NCBI RefSeq assembly: GCF_964204645.1
Contig: NC_134028.1
Span: forward strand, 15,425,263 to 15,489,262
Direction: 5' to 3'
Length of the DNA stretch: 64,000 nucleotides
Source of the DNA: Tubulanus polymorphus
Taxonomy: Eukaryota; Nemertea; Palaeonemertea; Tubulaniformes; Tubulanidae
Shown here: in pieces, positions 22,801 to 33,076 of the stretch
How the letters are laid out: each line of letters starts with the position of its first letter
Position numbering within the stretch: position 1 is the stretch's first letter
Made by a program: the position numbers and the translations under genes
Notes under the pieces: generated by a model
What the model was told of the DNA's origin: nothing
What the model saw: the letters and a program-made list of their open reading frames with translations, nothing else
Databases searched by the model: none

Positions 22801-25800
22801 AAGTTTAGAGGCGCAGCGCATGAGAAATGTAACTTACAAGCTAAGAAAATTAATTTTGTACCAGTTATATTTCATAATCTATCAGGATATGACGCACATT
22901 TATTTATCAAACAGTTATGTTATAAGATAGAAGAAATCAATAATGAAATAGAAAGATTAAATTCAAATAGATCAAAAGCTAAAATACCAACTTATAAATT
23001 TAGAATGTTAGCTAAAACATCTGAGAATTATATATCATTCCAATTTGGGTGTTTAAGATTTATAGATTCATATAGATTTTTAAACAGTTCATTAGATAAC
23101 TTATCAAAATCATTAGTTGATGATGAATTAAAAATATTAAAACAACACTACCCAAATAATGATGATTTCCAATTAATGAGATATAAAGGAGCAATTCCAT
23201 ATTCTTTCTATAAAAATCATAATGATTTTAACATAACTGAATTATTAAAAGAACAATTCTATGATGAATTAAAAAATGAATATGTTAAAGATGAAGTATA
23301 TAATAGAACATTGAATATTTGGAATCATTTCAAAATAGAAAATCATGGGCAATTAGTAGATTTATATTTAAAATCAGATGTATTATTATTAACTGATATA
23401 TTCGAAAGGTTTAGAGATGTAAACCTAAAATATTTTAACATTGATCCTTGTCATTGTTATTCTAGCCCAGGTTTAACATGGGATTGTGGATTAAAATTTA
23501 CAGATATAAAAATGGATTTGTTAACAAATATAGATCAATTATTATTATTTGAAAAATCTATAAGAGGAGGAGTTTCAGGTGTATTAGGTGATAGATATTT
23601 CAATGTAAATGATAACCCCGGATATAAGTTATTATATATAGATGCAAATAATTTGTATGGTTGGGCAATGATGGAACCACAACCTTATGGAGTATTTGAA
23701 TTAACTGAAGTTTTACAGAATGAAAATAATGATAAATTTGATTGGAAGAAAAGAATCCTAGATATTGCAGATGATTCAGATACTGGTTACTTCTTTGTTG
23801 TAGATTTAGAATATCCTGAAGATAAAAAATTTAAATCTAGAAATCTAGCTTACTGTCCCGAACATAAAACTGTAACTCATGAAGAATTATCAAATTATCA
23901 AAAAAGAACTAAACCCGAAAATCATATTCATACAGAAAAGTTAATGGTAACTCAAGAAGATAAATATAATTATGTAGTACATTATAGAATGTTAAAGTTT
24001 TATTTGAATCAAGGAATGATTCTAAAAAAAGTACATAGATATATTTCATTTAGTCAATCTAAGTGGTTAGAAAAATATATAGATTTTAACACCAAACAGA
24101 GAACTGAAGCTAAAACTGATTTCGAGAAAGATTTCTTCAAGTTAATGAAAAATGCATTCTATGGTAAGACTTGTGAAAATATTAGAAATAGAAATGATAT
24201 TGAGTTAGTTAGTAATGGCAAAAGGATAAGGCATTTACAATCATATCCTAAGTTTTTAGGTAACAGAATATTTGATGAAAATTTAGCTGCAGTTAAGATG
24301 AGAAGAACATCAATGAAATTTAATAAAACAATCTATGTTGGCGCTTCAGTTTTAGAATTATCAAAATTACTAATGTATGAATTTTATTATAACATATTAC
24401 AACCACTTTTTGGAGAAAAACATATAGAAATACTATATTTTGATTCTGTAACAGCTGACCCCCTAATATTTTTAAAATATAATAATCACATGTTAATTAG
24501 AAGAATTTCAGAAATAATTCAAAAACAAAATGAATGTTATATTTCGTATGGTGAAAAAGAATTAATACAAATAAATGGATTAATGGATGTTTGGACAAAA
24601 AATGGATTGGTGAAATTAAAGAATATAATTAGACATAAAACGAATAAGAAAATCTATAGAGTTAGAACTAAATTAGGATTTGTTGATGTTACTGAAGATC
24701 ATAGTTTAATTAAACAAAATGGTGATGAAATAAAACCAACTGATATAAAAATTGGAGATGAATTATTACATAAAAGATTTTACCCAAGAATGAATCATAT
24801 GTCATTTGATAAAATAATTGATAATATTTATAATATAGAACCCGAAACATTGGAAGAAAAAGAATATTTTATCAAAGGATTTTTTATGGGTGATGGTTCA
24901 GCAGGTGTGTATAAATATGTTAGTGGAACTAAATATTGTTGGTATTTATGCAATCAAGATTTGAAATTATTAGAAAGAATTAAAAAATACTGTGAACAAG
25001 TTTATTCACATAAAACATTTAGAATCGGGGATTATATGAAATCATCACAATGTTATAGAATACATGTGAATAATACTAAAGATTTTGCAATTAAATATAA
25101 TGATGAATTCTATATTCATGCAATAGTGAAAAGTAATACTTCAACTAAAGAAAAGATAGTTCCAGATTATGTAATAAATGCAAAAGATAATTTAAGAAAA
25201 TGGTTCTTCATTGGATTTTATACTGCAGATGGTTCAAAAAACTATACAAAACAAAAACTATATCTTTGACACAAAAAGGAAAAGTTGCTGTATCAGGATT
25301 AAATATATTATGCAATTCATTAGGATTTAATATGTTAGTTAATATAAGAAAGGATACACCAAATGTATTTCAATTAACGCATGTAGAAAATGTACTAACT
25401 GAAGAAGCCAGAGATTTATTTGAAATATCCAATCATACAGAATATGTTTATGATTTAACAACTGAAGATGGTACATTTAATTGTGGATTTCCATTAATCA
25501 TAAAAATACAGATTCTTACATATTAAAGATAAAAACTGATAACATAACAGATTATTTAAAAACATTAAAACATCATTTTGATTTTAGTAACTATCCTAAA
25601 GATCATGAATTGTTTAGCAATGATAATAAAAAAGTTCCAGGGAAGTTTAAGGATGAATTAGGTGGTGAAGAAATGATAGAGTTCATAGGTATTAGATCTA
25701 AAATGTATTCATATAAAACTAAAGAACATGAAGCTAAAAAGTTAAAAGGAATAACCAAAAGTGTAGTAGAAAAGAATATTCATTTCAAAGATTACATCAA

Positions 25801-26037
25801 TTGTATATTCAAAGAAGAAGTTAGAAAACATAAGATGAGATGTTTAAGATCTGAAGATCATGAAATGTTTATTGAAGAAATTGAAAAGATAAGTTTGAAT
25901 CCATTTGATGATAAAACATATATTCTGGATAATGGAATTCATACAGTTGCTTATGGTTTCAATTTAGATGAATACTTAAAATTTAAAAGAGAAGAAACAA
26001 AAGAGAACGAGATAATGAAAAGAATTCTAACGTGTTA
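22801..26037 (+). pseudogene. polB: Polinton DNA polymerase B, N-truncated, intein-containing
   Basis: It starts inside the gene. Motifs in order: FHNLSGYDAHLFIK of the exonuclease domain, DANNLYGWAMM (palm motif A), the K-x6-YG region (FFKLMKNAFYGKT) and YFD at 24436-24444. There an intein-coding segment begins. The gene resumes at T-D-S-Y (25508) and runs to the stop at 26036-26038. Apart from the intein the retained polymerase is largely uninterrupted. Both visible frameshifts fall inside the intein, near 25250 and near 25490-25505. The enzyme class is the protein-primed family B polymerase typical of Polintons. Confidence 0.92.
24445..25507 (+). other. Intein with LAGLIDADG homing endonuclease inside polB
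   Basis: About 354 codons interrupt the catalytic motif between D and T-D-S. The N-terminal splicing residue is Ser (SVTADPLIFLK, block A). Block B is VDVTEDHSL with its Thr and His. Two LAGLIDADG helices are visible (YFIKGFFMGDGSAG and WFFIGFYTADGSK). Block F reads YVYDLTTEDGTFNCG. The C-terminal residue is Asn (25505-25507), and the following Thr is the expected +1 nucleophile. The residue before Asn is Lys rather than the usual His. Single-base shifts near 25250 and 25490-25505, both at A-runs, break the frame. They may be decay or homopolymer sequencing errors. An active form would excise itself from the polymerase and spread by cutting intein-free genes. Confidence 0.93.
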
Positions 26038-26067
26038 ATCAAATTTTAATGAAAATATGTATAATAA

Positions 26068-26418
26068 ATGGAGAGTAAACAAACACACAGTGAGAACAAC
26101 AAATTATTTCTAGATAGAATTAAAAATATAACAAATGTAAAATCTGTAGATTATAAATTCAAAAAATTAACAGAATTAACAATTCATAAGAAATATCTAA
26201 TTACAAATATTGATACAGTTACTAATAACTATGGAGATAAATTAGTTATACACTTAAAATAAGGATTAAAAGGAAATACACATAAATTCAGAACATATTT
26301 ACCAGATAGATTTCATAGATTATCAAGCGAAGACTTAGAAGAATTATGTTCTGGAGATTTCTATTTCGTATACAAAGGTAAGAATGAAAAAGGGCACCAT
26401 GAAATAGATTTCGAATAA
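26068..26418 (+). pseudogene. Small OB-like protein next to polB, one nonsense codon
   Basis: It begins MESKQTHSENN. A TAA at 26260-26262 replaces sense codons at a small deletion, after which the same frame runs to 26418. The position directly after the polymerase stop is shared with the other two copies. Confidence 0.55.
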
Positions 26419-26435
26419 GAAAATATGTAAAATAA

Positions 26436-27193
26436 ATGGTAGAATTAAAAGAATACAGATTATTTGTTGATTCAAGAAAACTTACAAATTATAAATCTCA
26501 TAATTTACTAGTACAATTAGATAGAGAATTTAAGAATTCTGTAGATTTAAAATTAGTTAATATAAGTTTATGTAATTCTTTTTACAATATATCGGATAAA
26601 ACTATTGAAGATAATACTGTTTTAATTCATATTAGAAATATGGATAAATGGTATCATCTATTTCTAAGACCAGGATTATATAATTTAGATACATTAGCGC
26701 AGGAAATTAATAGAAGAGCTCGGTTGAAAATGGGTGCATCTGCTGGATTTGGATTAAAACTGATTAAAAGTGATAGCTCCGATAAAATAAGAATAAAATT
26801 AGGTAATGAAGATCAACATGCATTTATGGTAAAAAACCTATAGCTAAATTGCTAGGAATTGCACCAGATATTGTTACAGGAAACATAGATGGTAATTCAA
26901 ACTTAATACCTTACACGCACTTTTATATTTATTGCAATTTAATTGATCCTACAAAAACTTTCGAAGCAATTAAAGAAACAATTTGTAGTTCTAGTATACT
27001 AAATATTTTACCACTAAAAAATGTTAAACAATTTGGAACTCAAATAAATTATAATTTAACAGAATGTGATTTTAAACCTTGCATTCCACATTTCAATAAT
27101 TTCAAATTAGAAATAAGAAATCATAATGGTTATTTAATTGATTTGAATAACTTTCCTGTGATATATGAATTAGTTATAAGATGTAGAGAGTAA
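26436..27193 (+). pseudogene. Putative minor capsid (penton) protein, frameshifted
   Basis: It is collinear with the intact gene at 4945-5703. One base is lost in the A-run near 26830-26835. This ends the first frame after AFMVKNL and puts the second half (26849-27193) in another frame. Both halves are otherwise open. Confidence 0.55.
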
Positions 27194-27212
27194 TTTTTTC
27201 ACTATATAAATG
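27194..27212 (+). promoter_or_regulatory. T-tract plus ATAAATG start signal, representative
   Basis: Between the stop of one late gene and the next ATG lies only a run of T's followed by a TATATAAATG-type motif. The same layout (T-run, then ATATAAATG, AAATAAATG or ATAATAAATG) precedes the genes starting at 26068, 26436, 27567, 27813, 28255, 28706, 31602, 33077 and 34349, and their copy A and C counterparts. It also precedes the minus-strand genes starting at 38903 and 39821. It resembles TAAATG-type late promoters of large DNA viruses. The T-run may in addition end the preceding transcript. Confidence 0.55.
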
Positions 27213-27566
27213 AATATAACTGTTGGACCGAGTATATGTTTTGGGTTTGATTTTAAACGTGAGAAAGAAATAAAATTTAACATTACTGATGTAATTACAC
27301 ATATCAAAAATATTACATTTTCTAATGAAACAACATTTGAGTATGAAACAACAATAGATAAAGAAACTTTTAATGTAGAAAAGATTACTAATTTAATTAG
27401 AGAATCTTTAAGATTTTATGAATTAGATGAAGATTTTATCATCGATGATATTAAAAAAATAATAATTGAAATATATACAAATGAAACTAGTAATGAAATA
27501 AATGTTGAATTAATCATCACTAAGATAACTAAATATTTTGAAGATAGTAATTTTTTTGATAAATAA
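27210..27566 (+). CDS. Polinton late protein of unknown function, 118 aa
   Basis: This is the full-length form (MNITVGPSICFGF...KYFEDSNFFDK) of the acidic, helix-rich protein also found at 4584. No membrane segment or known motif. Its TAA is immediately followed by the ATG of the 73-aa gene. Confidence 0.7.
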   Translation: MNITVGPSICFGFDFKREKEIKFNITDVITHIKNITFSNETTFEYETTIDKETFNVEKITNLIRESLRFYELDEDFIIDDIKKIIIEIYTNETSNEINVELIITKITKYFEDSNFFDK

Positions 27567-27788
27567 ATGAGTGATAATAAGTGGATAATAACTGGATTAT
27601 ATAATGGCGCATTACTATCAGTTGGAACTGTTGGTTATTCAATGGTATTAAAAAAAGTATTCAAAATGGGAAGTGTTAATGTTGATAGATTTGATATAAA
27701 TGATATCTTAAAATTAACATTAGCAGTTACTCTATCTAATTTAACTATTGATTATTTAGAAAAACAAAAATATATACCTCCCATATAA
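27567..27788 (+). CDS. Polinton 73-aa late membrane-associated protein
   Basis: Intact. The N-terminus is hydrophobic and Gly-rich (ITGLYNGALLSVGTVGYSMVL), followed by a basic patch (KKVFKMG). A helical segment with a conserved D-x-L-K-L-T motif follows, ending QKYIPPI. It resembles a short protein seen in many animal Polintons, role unknown. It is identical at the protein level to the copies at 29143 and 45926, unusual among otherwise decaying genes. Confidence 0.7.
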   Translation: MSDNKWIITGLYNGALLSVGTVGYSMVLKKVFKMGSVNVDRFDINDILKLTLAVTLSNLTIDYLEKQKYIPPI

Positions 27789-27812
27789 ATGCATAATTAT
27801 TTTGCTAAATAA

Positions 27813-28235
27813 ATGGCTTCTGCAATTATAACTATTATAGGATCGGCAATTGTTAACGCTTTAGCATTTACTGGTGGTGGATATTTATTTAAGCATATTG
27901 ATAAAAATGGTTCATTAACAGAACAAAAAAGACATAACTTAGCATTAGAGAAATACAATAAAGCAGCAGAAGAATACAGAGAAAAACGACAAAACTATAT
28001 GGATTACATCAATAAAGAATTATATGATCAGAAGATTTCACATAGAGATTTTCAATCAGTTGATGATGCAATGAGTTTATATAACGCGGTAACCAATAAA
28101 GAAAAATTACATCTATACAAACCTAAATTATCAGATTATTATACCCCAAGTAAAGAACAACAGAAATATGAAATAATTTGGATTTTAGGTGGAACTGTTA
28201 TTGTTATATTTGTAGCATATAAATTTACTAATTAG
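27813..28235 (+). CDS. Polinton late membrane protein, 140 aa
   Basis: An intact equivalent of the gene at 3917-4339. It has an N-terminal hydrophobic segment, a charged helical centre (QKISHRDFQSVDDAM) and a C-terminal anchor (GGTVIVIFVAYKFTN). It is the undamaged first member of the tandem pair; the second, at 29389, is frameshifted. Confidence 0.75.
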   Translation: MASAIITIIGSAIVNALAFTGGGYLFKHIDKNGSLTEQKRHNLALEKYNKAAEEYREKRQNYMDYINKELYDQKISHRDFQSVDDAMSLYNAVTNKEKLHLYKPKLSDYYTPSKEQQKYEIIWILGGTVIVIFVAYKFTN

Positions 28236-28254
28236 TAATTTTTTTTCTAAATAA

Positions 28255-28689
28255 ATGGAAGATAAAGTTGATAATATTGATATTATTCCTCATGATATAA
28301 ATAAAACTAAATTAAAAACATATTTAGAAAAACAAATATTAGAATTTGAAAGTGACTTAAAGATAAAAAAGAAAAAATATTTAAAACGTAAAATTATATA
28401 TTATTTGATTATAAGTGGTTCGGTTACAATTAGTTCTGTAATTACATTTCTAGCAATATTCAGTCCATTAACACCTTTAGCTATATCAATTGGTGTATTA
28501 GGATTAAGTTCAAGTGTTTTAACTGGTATAAGTTCAAAATTAAATATAAAAAGTAATAAAGAAAAAATTAAAACTAATATAAAAGAAATTAATAAATTAA
28601 AGAATACACTAGATTATATAATAAGTTTAAATGGCCATATAACAGTTAAAGAACAAGATAAATTATTAAAAGAATTAGTTAATTATTAA
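28255..28689 (+). CDS. Polinton two-segment membrane protein, 144 aa
   Basis: Intact. The N-terminal half is a Lys-rich amphipathic helix (FESDLKIKKKKYLKRK). A long hydrophobic region of two segments follows (YYLIISGSVTISSVITFLAI and PLTPLAISIGVLGLSS), then an amphipathic C-terminal helix with KLKNTLDYIISLNGHIT. The layout recurs in animal Polintons. The function is unknown; a membrane or virion role is inferred from topology. Confidence 0.72.
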   Translation: MEDKVDNIDIIPHDINKTKLKTYLEKQILEFESDLKIKKKKYLKRKIIYYLIISGSVTISSVITFLAIFSPLTPLAISIGVLGLSSSVLTGISSKLNIKSNKEKIKTNIKEINKLKNTLDYIISLNGHITVKEQDKLLKELVNY

Positions 28690-28705
28690 TTTTTTTATTA
28701 TATAA

Positions 28706-28747
28706 ATGGGGTTTCCAAAAGCTTTCCAATATAATAAATCAATAAGA
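28706..28747 (+). pseudogene. Truncated start of the conserved late protein at the duplication junction
   Basis: The first 13 codons (MGFPKAFQYNKSI) are followed by a jump into the duplicated end of the minor capsid gene. The complete gene is at 30274. Confidence 0.85.
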
Positions 28748-28785
28748 TGTTATAAGATGTAGAGAGTAATTTTTTCACTATATAA

Positions 28786-29142
28786 ATGAATATAACTGTT
28801 GGACCGAGTATATGTTTTGGGTTTGATTTTAAACGTGAGAAAGAAATAAAATTTAACATTACTGATGTAATTACACATATCAAAAATATTACATTTTCTA
28901 ATGAAACAACATTTGAGTATGAAACAACAATAGATAAAGAAACTTTAAATGTAGAAAAGATTACTAATTTAATTAGAGAATCTTTAAGATTTTATGAATT
29001 AGATGAAGATTTTATCATCGATGATATTAAAAAAATAATAATTGAAATATATACAAATGAAACTAGTAATGAAATAAATGTTGAATTAATCATCACTAAG
29101 ATAACTAAATATTTTGAAGATAGTAATTTTTTTGATAAATAA
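28786..29142 (+). CDS. Duplicate of the 118-aa late protein
   Basis: It is the second member of the tandem duplication of 27210-27566, with one visible residue change (Phe to Leu near position 53). Intact. Confidence 0.7.
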   Translation: MNITVGPSICFGFDFKREKEIKFNITDVITHIKNITFSNETTFEYETTIDKETLNVEKITNLIRESLRFYELDEDFIIDDIKKIIIEIYTNETSNEINVELIITKITKYFEDSNFFDK

Positions 29143-29364
29143 ATGAGTGATAATAAGTGGATAATAACTGGATTATATAATGGCGCATTACTATCAGTTG
29201 GAACTGTTGGTTATTCAATGGTATTAAAAAAAGTATTCAAAATGGGAAGTGTTAATGTTGATAGATTTGATATAAATGATATCTTAAAATTAACATTAGC
29301 AGTTACTTTATCTAATTTAACTATTGATTATTTAGAAAAACAAAAATATATACCTCCCATATAA
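29143..29364 (+). CDS. Duplicate of the 73-aa late protein
   Basis: Protein sequence is identical to 27567-27788, with a synonymous change in the DNA. Confidence 0.7.
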   Translation: MSDNKWIITGLYNGALLSVGTVGYSMVLKKVFKMGSVNVDRFDINDILKLTLAVTLSNLTIDYLEKQKYIPPI

Positions 29365-29388
29365 ATGCATAATTTTTTTGCTAAATAA

Positions 29389-29803
29389 ATGGCTTCTGCA
29401 CTTATAACTATTATAGGATCGGCAATTGTTAACGCTTTAGCATTTACTGGTGGTGGATATTTATTTAAGCATATTGATAAAAATGGTTCATTAACAGAAC
29501 AAAAAAGACATAACTTAGCATTAGAGAAATACAATAAAGCAGCAGAAGAATACAGAGAAAAACTATATGGATTACATCAATAAAGAATTATATGATCAGA
29601 AGATTTCACATAGAGATTTTCAATCAGTTGATGATGCAATGAGTTTATATAACGCGGTAACCAATAAAGAAAAATTACATCTATACAAACCTAAATTATC
29701 AGATTATTATACCCCAATTAAAGAACAACAGAAATATGAAATAATTTGGATTTTAGGTGGAACTGTTATTGTTATATTTGTAGCATATAAATTTACTAAT
29801 TAG
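29389..29803 (+). pseudogene. Duplicate of the 140-aa membrane protein, 8-bp deletion
   Basis: Loss of eight bases after the codons for EEYREK (about 29563) shifts the frame and gives a 64-residue product. The downstream part (29567-29803) is open in another frame. Confidence 0.85.
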
Positions 29804-29822
29804 TAATTTTTTTTCTAAATAA

Positions 29823-30257
29823 ATGGAAGATAAAGTTGATAATATTGATATTATTCCTCATGATATAAATAAAACTAAATTAAAAACATATTTAGAAAAA
29901 CAAATATTAGAATTTGAAAGTGACTTAAAGATAAAAAAGAAAAAATATTTAAAAAGTAAAATTATATGTTATTTGATTATAAGTGGTTCGGTTACAATTA
30001 GTTCTGTAATTACATTTCTAGCAATATTCAGTCCATTAACACCTTTAGCTATATCAATTGGTGTATTAGGATTAAGTTCAAGTGTTTTAACTGGTATAAG
30101 TTCAAAATTGAATATAAAAAGTAATAAAGAAAAAATTAAAACTAATATAAAAGAAATTAATAAATTAAAGAATACACTAGATTATATAATAAGTTTAAAT
30201 GACCATATAACAGTTGAAGAACAAGATAAATTATTAACAGAATTAGTTAATTATTAA
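29823..30257 (+). CDS. Duplicate of the two-segment membrane protein
   Basis: 144 codons, intact, differing from 28255-28689 by a few substitutions. Confidence 0.7.
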   Translation: MEDKVDNIDIIPHDINKTKLKTYLEKQILEFESDLKIKKKKYLKSKIICYLIISGSVTISSVITFLAIFSPLTPLAISIGVLGLSSSVLTGISSKLNIKSNKEKIKTNIKEINKLKNTLDYIISLNDHITVEEQDKLLTELVNY

Positions 30258-30273
30258 TTTTTTTATTATATAA

Positions 30274-31586
30274 ATGGGGTTTCCAAAAGCTTTCCAATAT
30301 AATAAATCAATTAAATATAATATTTCTGCAATAGATTTTAATAAAGATATTACATATAGAAATGAAGTTTTAAATTCATTAATTGATTTATATATTTATG
30401 TTACTGAAAGTAATAATTTTCATGTAAAGATGGAAAATATATTTCATGTGTATACAATTAATTTCAAAACTTTAAATGAGGCAAAACAATGGTTATTAAA
30501 ATCTAATATGAAGTATTGGCAGAACCAATTAAATTTTGCTGGTTATTGTGCAACAACAGGGTGTGGAATAAGTTGGCATGATCATTTAAAAAAACCAAGT
30601 TTACCATTGATGTTGTCACTTTTTAGATTTCATACTTATTTTCAAATAAAATTAATATTAGATGAATTAGAATGTTCTTTACCAGGTTCAAAATATTTTA
30701 AAGAATTGAATAATAATATTAATTTTTCTAAGTTTTATAAAATATGTAATGAATTTAATATTAATTCAAATGAAGATTTTAGAGCAAAAATTGAAACAAT
30801 GGGTGGATTAGGAATATTATATACTAAAGAATTTGGAAAAATAATGACAAATACAGATTTAGGAACACTAAATTGGAATGAATTACCAAAATATTATAAT
30901 AATATTCAACAACAAAACAATAATGGTTGGGTTAATTTCATTTTAGAAAATAGTGAAGGTTTTACTAAAGCCGGGATACAAAGAATAAATCAATCAATTA
31001 GAACTTATTTGATATGTATTTTAGGTGTGCAAGTTGAAACAAGATCCCCAATAGTTGGAAATGATAACACTTCATTCGATGCGCAGAAACAATTTAAAGG
31101 ATTATTTGAAGATTCAATTCATAATGATAAAAATAGATCGATTCCAGAAAACATTGTAAGATATCAAAATTATTTAGATAAATCTCATGTAAGACTAAAT
31201 TATTGTATAGGCCCTAATCTATTAATTATTTCTAATGATTTAGTATTAAAGATGGGAAATATAATTGGTTACATCTAATTAAAACTGCAACAATAAATAG
31301 TTCATTTGGATTAAATGATATAAATAAAAAGATTATTACTGCTCCAAAGTTAATGGAAGGTGAACAAAATAAAAAACATATTCAATCAACAGAAACTAAA
31401 ACTAAGAATATTAAATTAAATAATGATTCTAAACCGGATTATAATACATCAGAAAATATTAAAACTGATAATATTCAACATGAAATAATTAAAACTGATA
31501 ATGATAATAAATCCCATGAAAATACTAAATTAGCTTTAACTTGTATAGGAATTGTAATCGGAGGAATATTATATTTTAAATTTTAA
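30274..31586 (+). pseudogene. Conserved Polinton late protein with C-terminal anchor, frameshifted
   Basis: 334 codons are open, including CATTGCGISWHDHL, GFTKAGIQRINQSIR and NYCIGPNLLIISND. A small deletion near 31272 (after MGNIIGY) then shifts the frame. The end is open from about 31353, with the anchor LTCIGIVIGGILYFKF. Its N-terminal region is intact, unlike copy A. It lacks the 27-bp palindromic insert at the position equivalent to 2242-2268. Confidence 0.65.
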
Positions 31587-31601
31587 TTTTTTATTATATA
31601 A

Positions 31602-33055
31602 ATGGATGAAGAAATTCCATTGGATACTTTTGGTGACGCCCCTGGTATAAGTGATGAACCACAACCTGATTTTAATGAAACTAATATTGATAATGATGAT
31701 GAATCAGCATATAATTCTAATTTAGCAGATAGTGGTTCTAAAGCCCCATCAACAGATGAATTTGATAGAAGAACTAGATTGAGAATAAATCCTGAAAATG
31801 AAAATCAAGGTTTATCAAGACAAAATTTAGAAAATATTGAATTTATGTATGATTTTCAACATGTATTTAAAGATTCAGGATATAATATAAATGCCAGAGG
31901 CGCCAGACTTTTAGTACAAGAATTAAAATCTTTAGATGGTGAATATTATTATCATTTGAAAGATGATTATTATATTGATATCTCTTATAAAAAACAAAAC
32001 AAAATATTAGCAGAATCAACTTTGCTTAAGTCTGACTCATTACTATCTAGAATTAAGAGAATAAGAAATAGTAATGAAATAGAAGATGTAACACAAGAAG
32101 AAATTATTAAAAATGAAAGAGTATTTAAACAAAGAATTAATGAATTATTTGAAACAATCGATAATAATTTAGAAACAGAAACAACTTCTGAACAGAATGT
32201 AACTTCCAAAACTAGTAAACTTAAATCAAACACTGAAGTTCAAACTGAAACACTTTTACCGAATGGATTACTTGATGCAACAGATCAAGAAATAGAAGCT
32301 TTAAGTATGTTTTCTAAAAAAAATAATTACAGAAATAATAAGTATACGAAATGAAGCCGATAAAATTGCGCGCGAAAAACATATTAGATATGATAAAATT
32401 AAACCTTTAGAAAATAAATTATTTGACACCAGAAAAGAATTAGAACAATTAAAATTAGATAGAGAATTTAAAGTTATTGAAGAAATTGAATCTAAAAAGA
32501 GAAATGCATATTTAGAAAAAGAAATTGATGATTTAGAATATAACATAGAATTTCAGAAAGAAAAAATAAAATTATTATTAAAATCATATGATTATTGTAT
32601 TAATAGATTAAAAGTTGTTGTTAAAGAGTTAATACTAAAACCAAATTCTGACATATCACTAAAAGATAGAATAGAATTATTATTTAAGTTTGAAGGAATA
32701 ACAATTCTTTCAATTCTAACAGCTGTAACTATGTTATTTACAACAATTGGTTTAGCAATATCAAATGCTTTGAAATCTACTCCTACTCCAAATAAAACAG
32801 ATAAACCCCCAGAAAATAATAATTCTATACAAGATAAAGTTAAGGATGGTTTAAAGAAATTAGCAAAATATTTATGGGAACTATCTAAAAAAATCTGCTG
32901 CAGCTTTACGAGGAATTATTGCATCAATTGTTGGTTTTATATTGAAATCTGCTGGGAATATTCTTAACTTTGCTGCTGAACATATTATTTTATTTTTGAT
33001 TACAGTTGTAAGTGCAATTATTTTTGGATTAGTAAACATGATTAAAAATAAATAA
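31602..33055 (+). pseudogene. Coiled-coil membrane protein, two frameshifts
   Basis: Open to about 32327, with an acidic N-terminus, a DGEYYYHLKDDYYIDIS segment and a coiled coil. Frameshifts occur near 32325 (A-run) and 32890 (A-run). The C-terminal hydrophobic end (about 32930-33050) is recognisable in another frame. It is placed between the late-protein cluster and the capsid gene, as in copies A and C. Confidence 0.6.
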
Positions 33056-33076
33056 TTAATTTTTTTTGTTAAATAA

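Larger units (their letters stand above)
27172..30257 (+). repeat. 1576-bp tandem duplication of four late genes
   Basis: The segment 27172-28747 is repeated from 28748. It runs from the last codons of the minor capsid gene to the first 13 codons of the next late gene. Gene starts are offset by exactly 1576 bases until an 8-base deletion in the second copy reduces the offset to 1568. The second unit differs from the first only by scattered substitutions, so the duplication is recent and specific to copy B. Confidence 0.93.
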
